A stretch of DNA of 6,885 nt from Flavobacteriales bacterium (GTDB taxonomy: Bacteria; Bacteroidota; Bacteroidia; Flavobacteriales; Flavobacteriaceae): positions 1 to 6,885 of the forward strand of contig PDQE01000056.1 of assembly GCA_002747735.1 (NCBI GenBank), read 5' to 3'. The notes under the pieces are model-generated. The model was not told the origin of the DNA. It ran no database searches and saw only the letters and a list, made by a program, of their open reading frames with translations. Made by a program: the position numbers and the translations under genes. Shown in pieces: positions 1 to 4,428 of this stretch (the first letter of the stretch is position 1; each line of letters starts with the position of its first letter).

Positions 1-2028
1 AGTAATTCGTTTGGGGTTAAATCTGTTAAAACCGTTTACACCGCCAAAATACAATTCGCCTTTGTCATTCTTAAAACAAGCACCGTAATTAAACTCATTA
101 GCTTGCAATCCATCCGAAGCATCGAAATTTTTAAAAGTTTTTGTGGATAAGTTTAATCGGCTTAAGCCCAAATTGGTACTCAACCAAAGATGACCCAAAT
201 CATCAGTAAGAATTCCGTAAATTACTTCATTAGGTAGCCCTTCTGCAGTGCCATAACGGATAGAAGTACCTTTTTTAGGATTAAATTGATATAAACCGTC
301 TCCTTCTGTGCCTATCCAAATGTTATTTTTCTTATCAATAAATGTACATAATACGCCTCCTGTAATAACTCGGTTTGGTATGGGTTTCCTAAAAGAAATG
401 GGTTGTATCTCATGGGTGTAAACGTCTATCATTCCTAAACCATTTTCGCTACCCACTAATAATTTATTTGGCGTAGACCCCCTATCTATGGTATAAACTA
501 TATCGCCACATATTTTTTTGGGGTCTGATACTCTGATTAATCGCTCTGAATGGGGTTCTAAAATATTTAATCCTCCGCCCGAAGTACCAATATAGATGTT
601 GCCATTGGTAAATTCATAAAGGGCGATAACCCGGTCATCACTTATACTATTGGTATCATTAGGGCGATGTCTGAATTTTTTAAAGTTATATGGTTTTAAT
701 GACGGGTTAAGGAAATTTAAACCGGCATCATGGGTGCCAATCCAGATATTTCCACTTCTATCCCTTAAGAGAGCTTTTACATTGTTGGCACTTAAACTGC
801 CGGGGTCTTTTTTGTTTTGAGTAAAATAGGTGTATTTACCGGAATGGGCATAGTAATAATTTACCCCACCGCCTTCGGTACCTATCCATAAATCGCCATT
901 AGGATTTTCAATAATGCTGCTTACTACCTTATAATTGAGTTTGGAATTATTAATGCCTGGTGAAAAATGCCTAAACAAATCAAAGTTTTTGTTGTAATAA
1001 CTGATGCCGCCGGCATAGGTGCCAATCCAGATATCTCCTTTAAAATCGCCATAGATACTGTAAATAGAGTTTTGTGCGAGGCTATTGGGATTATTGTCAT
1101 TATGTGAAAAATGAGACAGTAATTTATGCTTTACATCCAAAAGGTATAAGCCGTGGTAGGTGCCAATCCATAATACTCCAGAATCATCTTGGTATATACT
1201 ACGCACCGAATTGGTAATAGCAGGTTGATTTGAATCAGGCAATTTGTAGGATTCAAATTTATTATTACTTGTATTTAGCAGAGCCAGGCCTTTGTTGTAA
1301 CCTAGCCAAATATTACCGGCATTATCCTCAAAAATACAGGATTTTGAATGGGTGTTTTTTTTTAACCCAGTACCATCGGGCATCTGGTATTCTTCTATTT
1401 GATTTCTTGCGGTATTAACAAATAATACATTGCCTACATTTTTTATCCATAACCCGCCATTTGAAGTGATATATAATGCCCTGATAAAATTGTTGTAGCC
1501 GCTTAAAAGTTCTTCTAAACCGGAATTTTGCTCGTAAACATTTTCTTTAATATTAAATCGGTGTAAGCCGTTATTAGTGGCAATTATTAAATGCGATGCT
1601 CCATCATTTTCTATATCCCATATTTCATCCTGATAACTATTGGCAGTGTCCTTAAAAATATATCTTTCAAAGTTGTCTTCTTTTCGATTAAATTTGTTAA
1701 GACCATGAGCTGTGCCTATCCATAAATTTCCATCCTTATCTTCGTGTAGGGCTTTTATATAGCTATTGCTAATGCTGGTGCTGTCTATGGAGTTGTATCT
1801 GTATATTTTAAAAGAATTGCCATCATATTTATTAAGTCCGTCTCTGGTGCCAAACCAAATAAAACCGTTTTTATCCTGCAAAACACATAAAACGGAACTT
1901 TGGGAAAGGCCATCTTGCAAGGAAATATTCTTAAACTTTAAATTATTTTTATTATTTAACTGCTGAGCGGGGATAATACCTGTAAACAGCAATAAATTGA
2001 TGAATAAAAAGTAAATTTTTCTAATCAT
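1..2028 (-). CDS. Periplasmic propeller sensor of a two-component (probably hybrid/HTCS-like) regulator, N-terminal part
   Basis: This reading frame is open from ATG at 2028 to the left edge, giving 676 codons with no stop, so the gene is cut by the window. An in-frame TAG three codons upstream (2035-2037) fixes the start. Residues 1-21 form a signal peptide (Arg-Lys, hydrophobic core, Pro-Ala before Gln-Gln). About fourteen repeats of the type D-x-x-G-x-[IL]-W-[IL]-G-T-x-x-G-[LG] follow; the first has its Trp at residue 58. That number fits two seven-bladed Reg_prop propellers. The repeats also show in DNA: a 17-base identical block at 733-749 and 1018-1034 encodes the Ile-Trp-Ile-Gly-Thr core. 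The last visible motif, with GLQANEF and then FGGVNGFNRF, is typical of the final blade just before a Y_Y_Y domain. In this family a membrane segment, histidine kinase and often receiver plus AraC domains follow. These lie outside the window and are inferred. The gene is divergent from two fucosidase genes, so a role as their glycan-responsive activator is likely but unproven. Confidence 0.93.
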   Translation of the reverse strand, partial: MIRKIYFLFINLLLFTGIIPAQQLNNKNNLKFKNISLQDGLSQSSVLCVLQDKNGFIWFGTRDGLNKYDGNSFKIYRYNSIDSTSISNSYIKALHEDKDGNLWIGTAHGLNKFNRKEDNFERYIFKDTANSYQDEIWDIENDGASHLIIATNNGLHRFNIKENVYEQNSGLEELLSGYNNFIRALYITSNGGLWIKNVGNVLFVNTARNQIEEYQMPDGTGLKKNTHSKSCIFEDNAGNIWLGYNKGLALLNTSNNKFESYKLPDSNQPAITNSVRSIYQDDSGVLWIGTYHGLYLLDVKHKLLSHFSHNDNNPNSLAQNSIYSIYGDFKGDIWIGTYAGGISYYNKNFDLFRHFSPGINNSKLNYKVVSSIIENPNGDLWIGTEGGGVNYYYAHSGKYTYFTQNKKDPGSLSANNVKALLRDRSGNIWIGTHDAGLNFLNPSLKPYNFKKFRHRPNDTNSISDDRVIALYEFTNGNIYIGTSGGGLNILEPHSERLIRVSDPKKICGDIVYTIDRGSTPNKLLVGSENGLGMIDVYTHEIQPISFRKPIPNRVITGGVLCTFIDKKNNIWIGTEGDGLYQFNPKKGTSIRYGTAEGLPNEVIYGILTDDLGHLWLSTNLGLSRLNLSTKTFKNFDASDGLQANEFNYGACFKNDKGELYFGGVNGFNRFNPKRIT

Positions 2029-2244
2029 TAAAGGCTATTGGTTGTCAGTAAATAAAGATTTTGAGCTTGACGGCAAGATACTAAATTATTGTTCAAAGGG
2101 CAATATGTGCTGTGGAATTATGGTTTTATCCGAGTTTAGGCTCAGATAATAAAAATACAGAGGTTAGAAAATGCTTTTATACTAACAATTTTTATAACCT
2201 GAATTCGATTAATATTGTGACCACAGCTTTCTTTATTTTAATAC
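2029..2244. other. Divergent intergenic region, left part
   Basis: This stretch between the sensor start and the IS200 relic holds no ORF that looks coding and no RNA gene I recognise. Only the weak minus-strand promoter candidate at 2073-2103 can be pointed to. Regulator binding sites for the divergent genes would be expected in this general region, but I see no clear inverted or direct repeat that marks one. Confidence 0.5.
2073..2103 (-). promoter_or_regulatory. Weak candidate promoter for the propeller sensor
   Basis: On the minus strand TTG (2103-2101) is followed after 20 bases by TATCTTGC (2080-2073). This resembles the Bacteroidota pattern TTG / about 20 bases / TANNTTTG but misses the last two bases of the -7 element. 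It lies 45 bases upstream of the ATG at 2028. It is the best match I see before this gene, but an AT-rich region could give such a match by chance. Confidence 0.28.
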
Positions 2245-2278
2245 AAAAAACACCTGCTCTTTAGGTGGTAATTTTTTT
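2245..2278 (+). terminator. IS200 left-end hairpin, terminator-like
   Basis: CACCT (2251-2255) pairs with AGGTG (2263-2267) around a 7-base loop. Six A residues precede the stem and seven T residues follow after a short gap, so the stem can extend through an internal bulge. IS200 elements are known for a left-end hairpin that blocks transcription entering from outside. This one has the same form and place, before the tnpA remnant. Whether it terminates transcription here is inference. Confidence 0.5.
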
Positions 2279-2304
2279 GGCTATGCTTTATTGTTTTATC
2301 TTTG
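2276..2304 (+). promoter_or_regulatory. Bacteroidota-type promoter inside the IS200 relic, pointing to the GH29-A gene
   Basis: TTTG (2276-2279) is followed after 17 bases by TATCTTTG (2297-2304), a full match to the TANNTTTG -7 element used by the primary sigma factor in Bacteroidota. The -7 box ends only 4 bases before the old tnpA ATG (2309), so the original tnpA message may have been leaderless or nearly so. After the internal deletion the next plus-strand gene is the fucosidase starting about 280 bases downstream. I see no intrinsic terminator in between, apart from the right-end hairpin, which has no T-run after it. Confidence 0.5.
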
Positions 2305-2308
2305 TCTT

Positions 2309-2460
2309 ATGGGTAAGTATAAAGAATTAAATCATGCTATCTGCAAGAGAGATTATCATATAGTTTGGGTTTTAAAGCCATAGGTAGGTTGGATGAAAAT
2401 AAAATAAAAAGGTCTGTTAAAGATTTAGAAAAAGAGAAGATACAAGAAGATGAGGTATAG
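2309..2460 (+). pseudogene. tnpA: IS200-type transposase tnpA, deleted remnant
   Basis: From ATG at 2309 the frame reads MGKYKELNHAICKRDYHIVW and then four more residues before TAG at 2381-2383. This is the standard start of IS200-family Y1 transposases (MxKYKxLxH...YHIVW). In a different frame, from about 2383 to the TAG at 2458-2460, the sequence reads GRLDENKIKRSVKDLEKEKI and ends Q-E-D-E-V. That matches the family's C-terminus (VGLDExKIxxYVKxQExE...). About 100 codons between the two parts are gone, including the HUH metal-binding motif and the catalytic tyrosine, and the joint is frameshifted. The product cannot be an active transposase. Confidence 0.85.
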
Positions 2461-2462
2461 TT

Positions 2463-2492
2463 CACCTGTATAAATACTTTTTATAGCCGGTG
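2463..2492 (+). repeat. IS200 right-end imperfect hairpin
   Basis: CACC (2463-2466) pairs with GGTG (2489-2492), and TATAAA (2469-2474) pairs with TTTATA (2480-2485) around a 5-base loop. G2468 can pair with C2487, leaving one mismatch and a bulged G. It starts 2 bases after the tnpA stop, as expected for the right-end hairpin recognised by TnpA. A GTG codon at 2492, the furthest upstream start of the fucosidase frame, lies in this hairpin, which argues against that start. Confidence 0.5.
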
Positions 2493-2584
2493 TGTACAAA
2501 GAATGGAATTTATATTATGATGCTTTAACTTTTAAACGAATTCAATACAACCAAAATAATATGTACAGGATAACAATTACAAAT

Positions 2585-4183
2585 ATGGAATTTTCCTTTT
2601 TGACATCTGAAAGGCTCTTAAATTATTTCATTTACCAAAATAGATGTCCGTTAAAAACAGTTGAACCACCGTCTGGTTTTCTCTTCTTTTGGACGGCTTT
2701 AGGGAGGGGCTTTTTAGTACGAGGACTTATGCTTTTATTGTTTATGTTGCCCATTGCCATAACTGCCCAAAAAAAATATGAGCCTACATGGGAGTCCTTG
2801 GACAGCCGCCCGGTGGCCAAATGGTTTGCCGATGCTAAATTTGGCATATTTATCCATTGGGGTCCCTATTCTGTTCCAGCTTGGTCGCCCAAAGGCACCT
2901 ATACAGAATGGTATCAATATTGGTTGCAAAACAAAACACTTTTCGGTAATGGTGATTTTAAAGGTGATGAAGTGGCCAATTACCATAATAAAACTTATGG
3001 TTCGGATTATAGTTATTACCAATTTGGCGATATGTTTACCGCCAATTTGTTTGAACCTGATAAATGGGCAGAACTGTTTAAAAAATCCGGAGCAAAATAT
3101 GTAGTACTGACTTCCAAACACCACGACGGGTTTACTTTGTGGCCAAGTAAAGAAGCTAATGACAGGGGTTTTTCATGGAATAGCATGGAAGTGGGAGCTA
3201 AAAAAGATTTGGTTGGTTTATTATCAGCGTCAGTTAAAGATGTAGGATTAAAAATGGGTTTGTACTATTCACTTTATGAATGGTATCATCCTTGGTGGCT
3301 TCAGGATAAAGAAAGATTTGTAAACGAACACTTTCTGCCTCAGATAAAAGATTTGGTACAGAATTACAAACCGGATATTCTATGGACTGACGGCGAATGG
3401 GATATGGAATCAGAAAAATGGAAAACCAAAGAATTTCTGGCTTGGCTGTTTAATGATTCTGAGGTAAAAAATTCTATAGTCATAAACGATAGATGGGGTA
3501 AAGGCGTGCGAAAAAATCACGGTGGTTACTTTACTACGGAATATGAAGCCGAAGCTACTGAATTTAAAAGGCCTTGGGAAGAATGCCGTGGCATGGGATT
3601 TTCCTTTGGTTATAATCAAAATGAAGATGCAGAAGATTACAATTCAGTAAAATCTTTAATATTAATGTTGGTAAATATTGTTAGTACCGGAGGTAACCTC
3701 TTATTGGACATTGGCCCGGATGCCAGAGGAAAAATTCCGCCTATTATGCAAGAACGGTTGTTAAAAATGGGCAAATGGCTGGCCACCAACGGTGAAGCGA
3801 TATACAATACCAGGCCGTGGAAAAAATCTTTTCAGTGGTCATCCGGAAAACAAAATTATAAACAGGAAGAGCATTATCTCGGTGGGGATTTTATCATCAG
3901 GCAAACCGTTGACCCCTTGCCGGGATACGCCGTTAAGGAATTGTTTTTTACCCAAAATGAAAATGCGTATTTTGCAATTTCTCCCAAATGGCCGGAAGAA
4001 GAATTGGTAATTAATGATTTAAAATTACCCGAAAAAAGTAAAATAATATTTCTGGCAACCGGAGCAGAACTGAAATGGCAGCAATCCGGTAACGATATAA
4101 AAATTACGATGCCCATGTATAATCCAAATAAAATTCCTGAAGAATTGACTTATGCCTATGTTTTTAAAATTACAAAGGAATAA
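2585..4183 (+). CDS. Secreted alpha-L-fucosidase, GH29 subfamily A
   Basis: Predicted to hydrolyse terminal alpha-L-fucosides with retention of configuration, probably in the periplasm. With the start at 2585 it has 532 residues. A hydrophobic signal core (49-61, ending ITA) precedes Gln62 and has no lipobox. The GH29 barrel covers about 66-410 and a beta-sandwich C-terminal domain about 410-532. Family motifs are FGIFIHWG (His91), SKHHDGF (His179-His180), ILWTDGEW with likely nucleophile Asp269, NDRWG (Arg303) and GGYFTTE with likely acid/base Glu319. The acid/base is placed by spacing and is less certain than the nucleophile. The start is uncertain: GTG 2492 lies in the IS hairpin, ATG 2561 is possible, and ATG 2729 would leave a signal peptide with no positive charge. 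I chose ATG 2585 because it puts Arg-Cys at residues 20-21, exactly as in the downstream fucosidase. GH29-A enzymes usually accept a broad range of fucosides, so the natural substrate cannot be read from sequence. Confidence 0.93.
   Translation: MEFSFLTSERLLNYFIYQNRCPLKTVEPPSGFLFFWTALGRGFLVRGLMLLLFMLPIAITAQKKYEPTWESLDSRPVAKWFADAKFGIFIHWGPYSVPAWSPKGTYTEWYQYWLQNKTLFGNGDFKGDEVANYHNKTYGSDYSYYQFGDMFTANLFEPDKWAELFKKSGAKYVVLTSKHHDGFTLWPSKEANDRGFSWNSMEVGAKKDLVGLLSASVKDVGLKMGLYYSLYEWYHPWWLQDKERFVNEHFLPQIKDLVQNYKPDILWTDGEWDMESEKWKTKEFLAWLFNDSEVKNSIVINDRWGKGVRKNHGGYFTTEYEAEATEFKRPWEECRGMGFSFGYNQNEDAEDYNSVKSLILMLVNIVSTGGNLLLDIGPDARGKIPPIMQERLLKMGKWLATNGEAIYNTRPWKKSFQWSSGKQNYKQEEHYLGGDFIIRQTVDPLPGYAVKELFFTQNENAYFAISPKWPEEELVINDLKLPEKSKIIFLATGAELKWQQSGNDIKITMPMYNPNKIPEELTYAYVFKITKE
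2642..2734 (+). repeat. Leader block A, related to the leader of the downstream fucosidase
   Basis: This part of the 5' region shares ordered blocks with 4486-4554: AGATGTC (2642-2648), GTTTTCT (2676-2682), TGGACGGCT (2690-2698), AGGGGCTTTTTA (2705-2716, 10 of 12 bases shared) and ATGCTT (2729-2734). In the fucosidase frame it encodes R-C-P-L-K, then W-T-A-L-G-R-G-F-L, leading into the signal core. It contains two possible stems that use the same bases: AACCA/TGGTT (2664-2668 with 2674-2678) and CCGTC/GACGG (2669-2673 with 2692-2696). The second uses the loop of the first, so together they could form a pseudoknot or two alternative folds. Confidence 0.5.
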
Positions 4184-4191
4184 TCCGGTAA

Positions 4192-4248
4192 ATGAAATTC
4201 TTAAAATGGGTTCATTATATATTAAACTTGGTATTACTACTCAATTAG
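4192..4248 (+). other. Tiny signal-peptide-like ORF in the gap between the fucosidases
   Basis: ATG at 4192 opens an 18-codon frame reading MKFLKWVHYILNLVLLLN before TAG. Two lysines and a long hydrophobic run give it the form of a secretion signal, but nothing follows. It starts 8 bases after the upstream stop codon. It could be the decayed 5' end of a lost secreted-protein gene, a small membrane peptide, or chance in AT-rich DNA. The rest of the 245-base gap (4184-4428) shows no convincing promoter, terminator or RNA gene. Confidence 0.18.
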
Positions 4249-4428
4249 GATGTTTAATGCCATAACGTAGTGGTTATAGATATTCTTTGTTCTATAATTT
4301 GCTAATTGTCAGTTGTTTAATAAAATGTAAACCTATGAAAGTCCATAGTGGCATTTGGCAAACAAAGACCATAACTTACCAAAATAATTAAATAATTGAA
4401 CCGCAGTTTTTTGCAAAAATTTGAATAG

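Larger units (their letters stand above)
2245..2492 (+). mobile_element. Internally deleted IS200/IS605-type element
   Basis: About 250 bases appear to be an IS200-like insertion sequence that has lost its middle. In order it contains a left-end hairpin with an A-run/T-run flank (2245-2278), a tnpA start (2309-2380), a tnpA end (2383-2460) and a right-end hairpin (2463-2492). Both hairpins open with the same six bases, CACCTG. IS200-type elements are normally about 700 bases, lack terminal inverted repeats and carry one small hairpin near each end, which fits. The outer limits are approximate because the cleavage tetranucleotides cannot be set from one copy. It could be an inert relic or a short non-autonomous derivative movable by a full TnpA elsewhere in the genome. 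Confidence 0.78.

Noticed and set aside
733..1034. Recurring GGTGCCAATCCAGATAT-type repeats on the plus strand
   Set aside because: They are the antisense of the Trp-Ile-Gly-Thr cores of the propeller repeats, so they reflect protein repeats and not a CRISPR array or DNA element.
1230..1966. Two plus-strand ORFs of 62 and 66 codons
   Set aside because: They lie opposite the strongly coding sensor frame and show no recognisable motif; they are shadows of it.
2492..2584. GTG 2492 as start of the fucosidase
   Set aside because: The codon is the last three-base overlap of the IS right-end hairpin region, and the resulting peptide has no export-signal character.
4191..4216. AATGAA / TTCATT stem as a terminator after the GH29-A gene
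   Set aside because: It is six mostly AT pairs around a 14-base loop with no T-run; too weak to call a terminator.
4293..4301. TATAATTTG as a -7 box for the GH29-B gene
   Set aside because: It has three bases between TA and TTTG instead of two, and I see no TTG or TTTG at the right distance upstream.
4284..4368. 8-base inverted repeat TCTTTGTT / AACAAAGA in the gap between the fucosidases
   Set aside because: The arms are 69 bases apart and AT-rich, so a match of this size is easily due to chance and does not look like an operator.
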